Positions 10,360-15,593 of a DNA stretch of 15,593 bases are shown here, piece by piece. A program made the position numbers and the translations under genes. The DNA lies in NCBI GenBank assembly GCA_013042795.1, contig JABDPK010000081.1, forward strand, positions 1 through 15,593, given 5' to 3'. The DNA is from Saprospiraceae bacterium. GTDB taxonomy: Bacteria; Bacteroidota; Bacteroidia; Chitinophagales; Saprospiraceae. Within the stretch, counting starts at the first letter, position 1; every line of letters begins with the position of its first letter. Below the pieces are notes generated by a model. It saw nothing but the letters and a program-made list of their open reading frames with translations, made no database searches and had not been told where the DNA came from.

Positions 10360-10399
10360 AAATAAATTTTTTATATACAAAATAAATTTATATATTACT
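10360..10399. repeat. AT-rich direct repeat, possible promoter UP-like region
   Basis: AAATAAATTT occurs at 10360-10369 and exactly again at 10380-10389, a 20-base period, within a nearly pure A/T stretch (about 10343-10400). The two 20-base units share about 15 positions. It is followed by TAAGTTTC (10400-10407), a 7-of-8 match to the Bacteroidota -7 motif TAnnTTTG. It could be an upstream promoter element or intrinsically curved DNA for a transcript starting near 10410. The rest of the 10266-10418 spacer shows nothing else I can support. Confidence 0.3.
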
Positions 10400-10418
10400 T
10401 AAGTTTCGGGTTTCAAAA

Positions 10419-10601
10419 GTGAAAGCTCAAGTTAGAATAACCAAAACTGACATCCCGAGTAAAAGCAGTTGTGATCTGAGCAATCAGAATTGCAATAAGA
10501 AAACTGTCCGAAAGGGCGATTATTTACAATGGGCGCTTTCGCAAGGTATACGAAAGTATACTTTTGTAAATCCGAAACGCTTATCACTTCATAAAGAGTG
10601 A
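10419..10601 (+). CDS. possible 60-residue hypothetical protein (GTG start)
   Basis: The ORF starts at GTG 10419 (no in-frame ATG or TTG upstream before the TAA at 10383) and reads MKAQVRITKTDIPSKSS..., with a basic C-terminal half (DYLQWALSQGIRKYTFV at about 34-50). Two cysteines (C18, C25) lie in the middle. I do not recognise a family. Arguments for: it is on the plus strand in an otherwise gene-free stretch, is followed by a strong terminator, and has a plausible promoter region. Arguments against: no ATG, no Shine-Dalgarno, and RNA hairpins inside it. It could be a small protein or a chance ORF within a noncoding RNA. Confidence 0.35.
   Translation: MKAQVRITKTDIPSKSSCDLSNQNCNKKTVRKGDYLQWALSQGIRKYTFVNPKRLSLHKE
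10533..10564 (+). ncRNA. two adjacent RNA hairpins, part of a possible small RNA (about 10410-10714)
   Basis: GCG-CTTT-CGC (10533-10542) is followed at once by AAGGTATAC-GAAA-GTATACTTT (10543-10564), a 9-pair stem with one G-U wobble and a GAAA tetraloop. Together with the AT-rich element upstream and the intrinsic terminator at 10664-10714, this suggests a structured transcript of about 300 bases. It does not match any RNA family I know by eye (not tmRNA, SRP RNA or RNase P). It overlaps the possible 60-codon ORF. Confidence 0.3.
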
Positions 10602-10663
10602 GTGAATTCAATTAAAACGGAGCAATTCGATTTAAAAGAAGAAACAAACTCCGGAAGAGATAG

Positions 10664-10714
10664 AGAGAACCAACCGAGATACTTAATAGAATCTAGATGG
10701 TTCTCTTTTTTTTT
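10664..10714 (+). terminator. intrinsic terminator, plus strand
   Basis: A perfect 9-base stem AGAGAACCA (10664-10672) / TGGTTCTCT (10698-10706) ends in a run of nine T (10706-10714). The 25-base loop contains AGAT (10677-10680) and ATCT (10691-10694), which can pair to shorten it. The T tract lies only on the plus-strand side, so it ends a plus-strand transcript, either the small ORF/RNA or readthrough from Hsp20. Confidence 0.75.
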
Positions 10715-10736
10715 GCCCTCACCCAAACTTTTGATA

Positions 10737-10764
10737 ATCCGCCGAAGCCTTGGCGCAGGTGGAT
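10737..10764. repeat. REP-like nested palindrome
   Basis: ATCCGCC (10737-10743) pairs with GGTGGAT (10758-10764, one G-T wobble). Inside, GCC (10747-10749) pairs with GGC (10752-10754) across a symmetrical 3+3 internal loop and a TT turn. The GC content is far above its surroundings. The sequence resembles the CCGCC-GAAGC-..-GGCGG type palindromes dispersed in many AT-rich bacterial genomes, which I recall but cannot check. Only one copy is seen here. Confidence 0.45.
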
Positions 10765-10772
10765 AAATTCCT

Positions 10773-10806
10773 AAACTTAATAAACTCTTCAACTCAATAA
10801 ACTAAC
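10773..10806. repeat. degenerate 8-9 base tandem repeat (AAACTNAAT-like)
   Basis: Four units follow each other: AAACTTAAT, AAACTCTTC, AACTCAAT and AAACTAAC. They lie just downstream of the minus-strand SLC13 gene stop and next to the REP-like palindrome. They are probably low-complexity intergenic sequence. Confidence 0.4.
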
Positions 10807-10810
10807 ACCC

Positions 10811-12352
10811 CTACCTCGCCCAATCCGGAAATACATTGTGTGTAATATCGAAGATGTAACTACCGAGGTAATAAGAAACAAGGGTGACGATCAGAATACC
10901 AATAATATTCAAAGCAAATCCTGTTTTGGCCATCTGGATCATGCTGATCCTTTTACTTCCGAATACAATGGCATTAGGTGGGGTTGCAACCGGAAGCATA
11001 AATGCAAGGGAACCTGCAACAGTAGCTGGCAGCATAAATAGCAAAGGGTTGGTTTCTATGCTTACGGAGAGACCGGCAAGAATAGGAAGCATGGTCTCGA
11101 CAGTCGCTGTATTGGAAGTGACTTCTGTCAGGAAAGTGATCAGGAAACATATGCACAGAATTAGAAGGATAGGGTGCACACTGTTTAACCACCCAAGTTG
11201 CTCACCAAACCATGTAGACAATCCGGATTCCTTGAAACCGCTGGCCAGGGCGAATCCTCCGCCAAACAGCAAGATGATTTCCCAGGGAATGTCTTCTGCT
11301 GCTTTCCAATCCATTAAAAATGTACCAGGGTTCGTCTTGCTGGGAATCATGAATAAAATGATAGCTACAAAGATTCCAACGGTGCCGTCATTAAAGAATT
11401 CCGGGTGTTTGAATATCCTTGACCAGCCGGGAATGGTCAAACTTCCTGCAGCAATATCTACCCTGAAGAACCAAAGGAATGCCAGGCTGACAAATGCAAT
11501 TAGTAATATTTTTTCTTCATAAGTTTTCTCTCCAAGGTCTTTATGTGCTGTTTTGATTTCAGTAGCACTGATGCTTGTCCATTTTCTCTTTCTGCCAACA
11601 AATACAAAGTACAGGTATAAAAAAAGAATAATAAAAAGGATGACAGTGATCGGAAAGGCATACATAAACCAGCTTGCAAATGAAATTTCAGGAGCATTTG
11701 GAAAATAGATGTAAAATATTCTGGCAAATGAAAGATTAGGCGGCGTTCCTACCAGGGTAGCTACACCTCCAATAGAGGCACTGTAGGCAATGCTCAATAG
11801 TAAACCGGTCGCGAAATGCTGCACTGCTTTTTTACCGTTGATATCTTCAAGTTTGGTTATAATTGATAACAGGATAGGAACCATCAACATAGCTGTCGCG
11901 GTATTGGAAATCCACATTGAAAGGAAGGCCGTGGCACTCATGAATGCCAGGAGGATCCTTGCCGGGCTACTCCCGATAAATTTGAGAATGGATAAAGCTA
12001 TTCTTTTGTGAAGCCCCCACTTCTGAATAGCCAGTGCGACCAGGAATCCACCAATAAAGAGGAAAATAACATGATTGAAATATGTTGCTGAAACCTCTTT
12101 TCCATTCATTACGCCCAGCATTGGAAAAAGTACAATTGGAAGCAGGGAAGTGATCGCGAGAGGCACTACCTCAGTAATCCACCATAAGGCCATCAATATT
12201 GCTACCGCAAGTGTTGCTGTTACTTCAGGTTTCCCGGGTTCAAGATCGACGCCAAAGATGATGTAGATCGTTAGTGGTATCGAAATAATAAATATGGCAT
12301 AGCGAATTAATTCACCAGGATTGTTACTGATATATTTTCGGCCGGTAGCCAT
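10811..12352 (-). CDS. SLC13/DASS-family sodium-coupled anion transporter (copy A)
   Basis: A 513-residue multi-span inner-membrane protein, probably importing dicarboxylates (succinate, malate, fumarate) or another divalent anion with Na+. Both DASS repeats are intact: SNT at 149-151 with GTPPN at 202-206, and SNT at 413-415 with ATPPN at 456-460. These motifs bind the substrate carboxylates and Na+ in VcINDY. LLFGGGFALASGFKESGLS (361-379) is the conserved region of the second repeat. No RCK/TrkA-C insert is present, unlike the larger SLC13 sulfate permeases, which mildly favours an organic anion. The central cytosolic loop (about 253-280) is charged. It starts with ATG 86 bases after the DUF2061 stop; a FNR/CRP-like palindrome is centred about 83 bases upstream. 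Confidence 0.9.
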   Translation of the reverse strand: MATGRKYISNNPGELIRYAIFIISIPLTIYIIFGVDLEPGKPEVTATLAVAILMALWWITEVVPLAITSLLPIVLFPMLGVMNGKEVSATYFNHVIFLFIGGFLVALAIQKWGLHKRIALSILKFIGSSPARILLAFMSATAFLSMWISNTATAMLMVPILLSIITKLEDINGKKAVQHFATGLLLSIAYSASIGGVATLVGTPPNLSFARIFYIYFPNAPEISFASWFMYAFPITVILFIILFLYLYFVFVGRKRKWTSISATEIKTAHKDLGEKTYEEKILLIAFVSLAFLWFFRVDIAAGSLTIPGWSRIFKHPEFFNDGTVGIFVAIILFMIPSKTNPGTFLMDWKAAEDIPWEIILLFGGGFALASGFKESGLSTWFGEQLGWLNSVHPILLILCICFLITFLTEVTSNTATVETMLPILAGLSVSIETNPLLFMLPATVAGSLAFMLPVATPPNAIVFGSKRISMIQMAKTGFALNIIGILIVTLVSYYLGSYIFDITHNVFPDWAR

Positions 12353-12428
12353 CCAGGGAGGAGCTTATTTTTAATAATAAATTAAGATGCTTAAGTAAGG
12401 AACCGGCTGATAATAATCAATATGCCAT

Positions 12429-12442
12429 CTGATTTAAATCAG
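12429..12442. promoter_or_regulatory. perfect 14-base palindrome CTGATTTAAATCAG (FNR/CRP-like)
   Basis: The palindrome is perfect and has the same TGAT-N4-ATCA core as the two sites between trkA and Hsp20. It overlaps the DUF2061 stop codon and lies about 83 bases before the start of SLC13 copy A, a suitable place for an activator of that transporter. Function is inferred from the pattern. Confidence 0.4.
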
Positions 12443-12675
12443 GATTTACCAATGATTTTACGGACTCTTCCCCTTGGCACAAGCTGCCAAAGACGTTCAT
12501 GAAAATAATAGATGAACATTTTGGCAAAAAACTCAATGCCACCTACCTGGAGTGCCTTTGATACATCACCAAAAATGATATAGGCTATGGTAACAGTTGT
12601 AGTGGTTGCAATAATTCTCCAACTGAATGTTTTCAGGATACTTCTTAAATGAGATTCTCTTGTAACTTCAGACAT
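12439..12675 (-). CDS. DUF2061 small membrane protein
   Basis: A 78-residue protein matching the DUF2061 pattern: RSILKTFSWRIIATTTTVTIAYIIFGD (11-37 region), then ALQVGGIEFFAKMFIYYFHERLW (42-64). There are two hydrophobic segments with the conserved SWR and YYxHERxW motifs. As I recall, in many Bacteroidota this family is encoded near sulfate activation genes (cysC, cysD, cysN) and SLC13 permeases. Here two SLC13 genes are near, but no cys gene lies in the window. Molecular function unknown; inner membrane. ATG start at 12673-12675, and the C-terminus is basic. Confidence 0.85.
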   Translation of the reverse strand: MSEVTRESHLRSILKTFSWRIIATTTTVTIAYIIFGDVSKALQVGGIEFFAKMFIYYFHERLWQLVPRGRVRKIIGKS

Positions 12676-12740
12676 TTTTTGACGTTTGAGTGGCCAAAGT
12701 TAATTAACCTGATTAATTAAGCAGATAGAATTCAAATATT

Positions 12741-12845
12741 TCAGATTTTCAGATTGGCCAGATCGGATTTCACTTCTTTGATTTCATCAGAACTGAGTTC
12801 GAGCCATTCTAGTGCGGTATCCAGAAAGTTGAAAGGTATAGTTAT
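12741..12845 (-). pseudogene. start-less 34-codon ORF, possible micro-protein or gene remnant
   Basis: Between the zinc-ribbon and DUF2061 genes, one minus-strand frame is open from a TAG (12846-12848) to a TGA (12741-12743). It reads ITIPFNFLDTALEWLELS (residues 1-18), then SDEIKEVKSDLANLKI. The composition is strikingly protein-like: amphipathic, acidic and Trp-containing. There is no ATG, GTG or TTG near its beginning; CTG at residue 8, or ATA, would be the only possible starts. It may be a decayed gene end, a micro-protein with a rare start, or chance. No family recognised. Confidence 0.3.
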
Positions 12846-12862
12846 CTAGAATTTTTTAATGA

Positions 12863-13183
12863 TTATTCCTCTTCATCTCTTGCTTCAAGTAGCTTTAAGA
12901 CTTTCTGAAATGATTCAATTGCACCGGATTTGCGCTTTTCAAATAAATGCTTCACTCTTCGTCCACTCATAAATTCTCCACTCCGGTGAACGCCCCTTAA
13001 AAATGATTCAAAGCCTTTTCCGTGATGATAATATCCCAATGGCGCAATCTTATATGATGCAACGAATTCATTGCAATCCTGGCATTGGACGTACACTCTG
13101 TCAGCCTGACCTGCCTTCCTGGAAAGTATGTTTTTCAAATTGTTTGAGAAGCACTTTTGACATTTTTGTACGTGAACAACCAT
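12863..13183 (-). CDS. small zinc-ribbon protein of unknown function
   Basis: A 106-residue protein with two CxxC knuckles, C8/C11 (CQKC) and C34/C37 (CQDC), spaced as in a zinc ribbon. After the second knuckle comes EFVASYKIAPLGYYHHGKGF (39-58), a conserved-looking Tyr/His stretch, then a basic region (FLRGVHRSGEFMSGRRVKH, 61-79) and an acidic helical tail. This suggests nucleic-acid or protein binding, but I cannot name a function. The ATG is 17 bases after the SLC13 copy B stop, so the two are probably cotranscribed. No signal peptide; cytosolic. Confidence 0.75.
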   Translation of the reverse strand: MVVHVQKCQKCFSNNLKNILSRKAGQADRVYVQCQDCNEFVASYKIAPLGYYHHGKGFESFLRGVHRSGEFMSGRRVKHLFEKRKSGAIESFQKVLKLLEARDEEE

Positions 13184-13200
13184 GATTCAATTATTTTTTG

Positions 13201-14574
13201 TTAGAAAAAAAGTGGGACATAAAACATACAACATAATAATATTCCAATTAATGAGATGATTGTAATCATAGTACCTGACTTCATCATTTCTCCTGAATTA
13301 ATCAGTCCTGAACCGAATGCAATGGCATTGGGCGGTGTACTGATCGGGAGGACCATTGAAGAGGAACACATCAGGGATATAGCGATCACCAGAATGATTT
13401 CTCCATGTGGTAATGAAATAGCTACCGGGATCAAAAGGTTTGCAGTGGCCGTATTGCTCATAAAACTCGTCATTACGGCTGCTATCAGGATGAGCAGGAT
13501 TAGGACAAACCACAAACTGGATGCTGCAGGTATCAGTGATGCAATCGAATTGGCCAGACCACTTAATTTAATACCGGCCCCAAGGCATAATCCGCCACCC
13601 AGCATAAATAGAATATCCCAGGATATATTTCTGAAATCATTGGTCAAAAGCAATTGAGAACCAAAAGCCATAAGGACCACAGATAATCCTACAGTACCCG
13701 GAGAGATGCCTGTATAACCTGATGTCAGCCAACCAATGACGGTAATTAAAAATATTCCTGTGACGATGTAATGTTCATTTCTGAATTCATGAATCGATTC
13801 TATTTCAAGTTCAACATGATCAACCGCAGGAGGATAGATCTTTAATATCAGCCTCCATAATAGAATCAGAAGTACAATCATCAATGGAACTGCAATAACC
13901 ATCCATAAAGCAAAGGATATATTAAAGCCCATTTGTTGAAGATATTCCATGGCAATCGCATTGGGAGGCGTTCCGATTGGTGTTCCGATACCACCCAGGT
14001 TACATGCAAAAGGAATTGCCAATGCCAGAGCCTTTGAAAAATTGGATCCTTCCGGCAGGCTCATTACAATAGGAGCAAGTATGGCAAACATCATTGCCGC
14101 AGTGGCTGTATTACTCATCCACATGGACAATAGTGACGAAACAAGAATGATAGAAAACAAGACTCTTGAAGGACTTGTACTGGTTCTTTTAATGATATTC
14201 CTGGCAATCATCCTGCTGATACCATACTTGTTTAACAACGCAGCGAGGACAAAACCACCCATGAACAACAGGGTGATATCACCGAAAAATGAAATAAGAA
14301 AATCTTCTTTACCTGCACTTATATTATTGGATTCCAGGACGGGTAAAAGCCAGACAATCTGTAGAAACAGGACAGCCAGGCTTGTAATGTATAATGGAAT
14401 GATCTCGGAAATCCATAGGATTGCTGTCAGGAGAAGAATGATAAGTGATACTTCTTCAGGATGAGATATTTGAAATATAGATTGCAACCAATGATATTGG
14501 TAGGTAATTATAAAGAACACGACCAGGAGGTAGACCAGGCTGTTTTGGCTGAATATCTTATTTGGAATAGTCAA
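13201..14574 (-). CDS. SLC13/DASS-family sodium-coupled anion transporter (copy B)
   Basis: A 457-residue multi-span inner-membrane protein. Both DASS motif pairs are complete: SNT 154-156 with GTPPN 201-205, and SNT 373-375 with STPPN 412-416; LGGGLCLGAGIKLSGL (325-340) is the second-repeat signature. It is shorter than copy A, mostly in the loops, and clearly diverged from it, so this is not a recent duplication. The substrate is probably a dicarboxylate or similar anion. The start is TTG at 14572-14574: an in-frame TAA is only three codons upstream and no ATG occurs before residue 105. It follows a terminator hairpin and is the first gene of the copy B / zinc-ribbon pair. Confidence 0.9.
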   Translation of the reverse strand: MTIPNKIFSQNSLVYLLVVFFIITYQYHWLQSIFQISHPEEVSLIILLLTAILWISEIIPLYITSLAVLFLQIVWLLPVLESNNISAGKEDFLISFFGDITLLFMGGFVLAALLNKYGISRMIARNIIKRTSTSPSRVLFSIILVSSLLSMWMSNTATAAMMFAILAPIVMSLPEGSNFSKALALAIPFACNLGGIGTPIGTPPNAIAMEYLQQMGFNISFALWMVIAVPLMIVLLILLWRLILKIYPPAVDHVELEIESIHEFRNEHYIVTGIFLITVIGWLTSGYTGISPGTVGLSVVLMAFGSQLLLTNDFRNISWDILFMLGGGLCLGAGIKLSGLANSIASLIPAASSLWFVLILLILIAAVMTSFMSNTATANLLIPVAISLPHGEIILVIAISLMCSSSMVLPISTPPNAIAFGSGLINSGEMMKSGTMITIISLIGILLCCMFYVPLFF

Positions 14575-14627
14575 GGTGTCTTAATTAGGACGCAATAAGG
14601 TAAGCATGAATAATTTGAAATAAGTAT

Positions 14628-14658
14628 AAAGGAATGGTCCCTTCAGAACCATTCCTTT
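14628..14658 (-). terminator. terminator hairpin after the 130-residue protein gene
   Basis: AAAGGAATGGT (14628-14638) and ACCATTCCTTT (14648-14658) form a perfect 11-base stem with a 9-base loop, directly past the stop at 14665. On the minus strand the stem is followed by a moderately T-rich stretch (TTTATACTTATTT). It separates that gene from SLC13 copy B. The plus-strand side is also T-rich, so it could work both ways. Confidence 0.65.
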
Positions 14659-14664
14659 AGCTTA

Positions 14665-15057
14665 TTATTTAGTTGCTATGAGAAATGAAAAAAATGATTG
14701 TTTCAGATCGTTATAGATTTTACGCTGGGTGTCAATATCGTCCCTGAGTTTGACATGTTTATTAATAAATGCAAAATCAGATGTTTTCTGAACCTCTCGG
14801 GCCAGGACCGTTAAATCATGTTCATGCGCATTCACATCATGAATCGCAATGTCCAGAACTTCATTATGTCGAATAAACTGATTTTGAAAATGTTCAACCT
14901 GTGCAAGGATATCTTTGTCTTCCCATCGTTTCACTACCTCTTCCAGTCTGTGTTTGAATGTTATAAGTTCATCTTTCCAAAATCTCAGTTCTCTGAGCCA
15001 TTGCTTGTGTTCAAAGTGAAAATCTGAAAGATCGATTGATTTGGATTTGAATAACAT
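14665..15057 (-). CDS. helical hypothetical protein, 130 residues
   Basis: The protein is almost entirely alpha-helical and charged, with likely coiled-coil segments at about 13-48 and 55-120. Three tryptophans (W20, W27, W45) lie in the first helix (EHKQWLRELRFWKDEL at 16-31). Histidines are frequent (HEHD, 87-90 region). There is no signal peptide, cysteine or membrane segment. I do not recognise a named family. It appears to be monocistronic: a terminator lies just behind it, and the asnA terminator lies in front of it with about 165 bases of spacer. Confidence 0.7.
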   Translation of the reverse strand: MLFKSKSIDLSDFHFEHKQWLRELRFWKDELITFKHRLEEVVKRWEDKDILAQVEHFQNQFIRHNEVLDIAIHDVNAHEHDLTVLAREVQKTSDFAFINKHVKLRDDIDTQRKIYNDLKQSFFSFLIATK

Positions 15058-15222
15058 ATATAAATTTTTAGTCGTTAATTCTTTTTTTCTTTAATAGGGA
15101 TTCAGCCAGACTTAAGCAAAATAGGGTAGTTGCCAAAGAGGGAGGATGACAATCATCAGTTGATTTAGTGATTCGTGTCATAATGTCTTTTTTTATTCAT
15201 TCGAAACTAATCTGATAAAATC

Positions 15223-15256
15223 AAAAATGGTCAGCATTTGATTGCCGACCATTTTT
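15223..15256 (-). terminator. intrinsic terminator downstream of asnA (possibly bidirectional)
   Basis: AAAAATGGTC (15223-15232) pairs perfectly with GACCATTTTT (15247-15256). GC/GC inside can extend the stem after one mismatch. On the minus strand the stem ends in TTTTTGATTTT, ending the asnA transcript. The plus-strand side also ends in a T run, but no plus-strand gene precedes it. The rest of 15058-15324 shows nothing else I can support. Confidence 0.7.
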
Positions 15257-15324
15257 TTAAACCTCATAAGTCTTAACTATAATACTTTCAATGATTTGTT
15301 TTAAAATTTTCATTATTCCAGGGT

Positions 15325-15593
15325 CTAATTAAGCACATGTATGTTCTTTTCAGCACAGATCTTTTTTAATTCCTGTGGCCAAATTGAAACTGTGACTTCA
15401 CCCAGGTGCGCTGTCCTTAAAAGGTACATATAAGTTCTGGCCTGTCCAATTCCTCCACCGATACTCAATGGTATCTCATCATTGAGGATAGCCTGGTGGT
15501 AAGGAAGATTCAGGAAATCAAGTTGACCGGATAATTCAAGTTGCTTCTTCATACTTTCTTTTGTAACCCTTATACCCATTGAACTCAATTCAT
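15325..15593 (-). CDS. asnA: aspartate-ammonia ligase AsnA, C-terminal part (5' end outside window)
   Basis: Eighty-eight C-terminal codons are visible. AsnA makes asparagine from aspartate, ammonia and ATP (AMP-forming) in the cytosol. ELSSMGIRV at the visible start, the YHQAILNDEIP block and IGGGIGQARTYMYLL are the class II aminoacyl-tRNA-synthetase-like ATP site region of AsnA and align well with my memory of the E. coli enzyme (LSSMGIRV..., GGGIGQSR...). The frame continues upstream through GAA (15589-15591) to the window edge, so the TTG at 15586-15588 is not the true start. Full-length enzymes are about 330-345 residues. A terminator follows the stop. Confidence 0.93.
   Translation of the reverse strand, partial: ELSSMGIRVTKESMKKQLELSGQLDFLNLPYHQAILNDEIPLSIGGGIGQARTYMYLLRTAHLGEVTVSIWPQELKKICAEKNIHVLN

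Noticed and set aside
10589..10792. 67-codon minus-strand ORF
   Set aside because: It runs through the terminator, its T/A tract and the REP-like palindrome; the frame is an accident of these elements.
10884..11522. 212-codon plus-strand ORF
   Set aside because: It is the reverse shadow of the SLC13 copy A gene, which has complete family motifs; the shadow has no recognisable domain.
13949..14464. 171-codon plus-strand ORF
   Set aside because: It lies antisense to SLC13 copy B; repetitive hydrophobic and Arg-rich content is typical of a shadow frame of a membrane protein.

Overview
The window looks like chromosomal DNA of a member of the Bacteroidota. Three things point that way: a GH97 (SusB-type) glycosidase, AT-rich spacers with few recognisable Shine-Dalgarno sequences, and the protein families present (LprI-like lipoprotein, DUF2061, AsnA, SLC13 pairs). 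The order cannot be fixed from sequence alone. There is no rRNA, tRNA, transposase, phage gene or CRISPR array, and nearly all genes lie on the minus strand.

Region 1 (minus strand, read from about 9600 down to 1). trkA and trkH overlap by one base and encode both parts of a Trk potassium uptake system. Seven bases later comes an LprI-like (DUF1311) lipoprotein. After a 140-base spacer follow an outer-membrane beta-barrel porin, a small lipoprotein of unknown function, and a tightly packed row: GH97 glycosidase, adenosine deaminase, GNAT acetyltransferase and a VIT1/CCC1-type iron/manganese transporter that runs off the left edge. Gaps in that row are 9 to 18 bases, so one transcript is likely, although the functions do not form an obvious pathway.

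Region 2 (about 9598 to 10810). The only plus-strand genes are here: a divergent small heat-shock (Hsp20) protein and a possible 60-residue ORF. The ORF lies within what may instead be a structured small RNA: an AT-rich repeat, two adjacent hairpins and a strong intrinsic terminator. The trkA/Hsp20 spacer holds two TGAT-N4-ATCA palindromes 22 bases apart, resembling CRP/FNR-family operators. A REP-like nested palindrome and a degenerate 9-base repeat sit just past the terminator.

Region 3 (minus strand, 15057 down to 10811). A short helical protein is followed by a terminator. Next comes a group of two SLC13/DASS sodium-coupled anion transporters separated by a four-cysteine zinc-ribbon protein, a start-less 34-codon ORF and a DUF2061 membrane protein. 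A third TGAT-N4-ATCA palindrome lies upstream of the second transporter. At the right edge is the 3' end of asnA (aspartate-ammonia ligase) with its own terminator.

Most of the window is ordinary housekeeping, transport and catabolic content. I see no clear new multi-gene system. The best leads are the three FNR/CRP-like boxes, the possible small RNA at about 10410-10714, and the start-less micro-ORF between the zinc-ribbon and DUF2061 genes.
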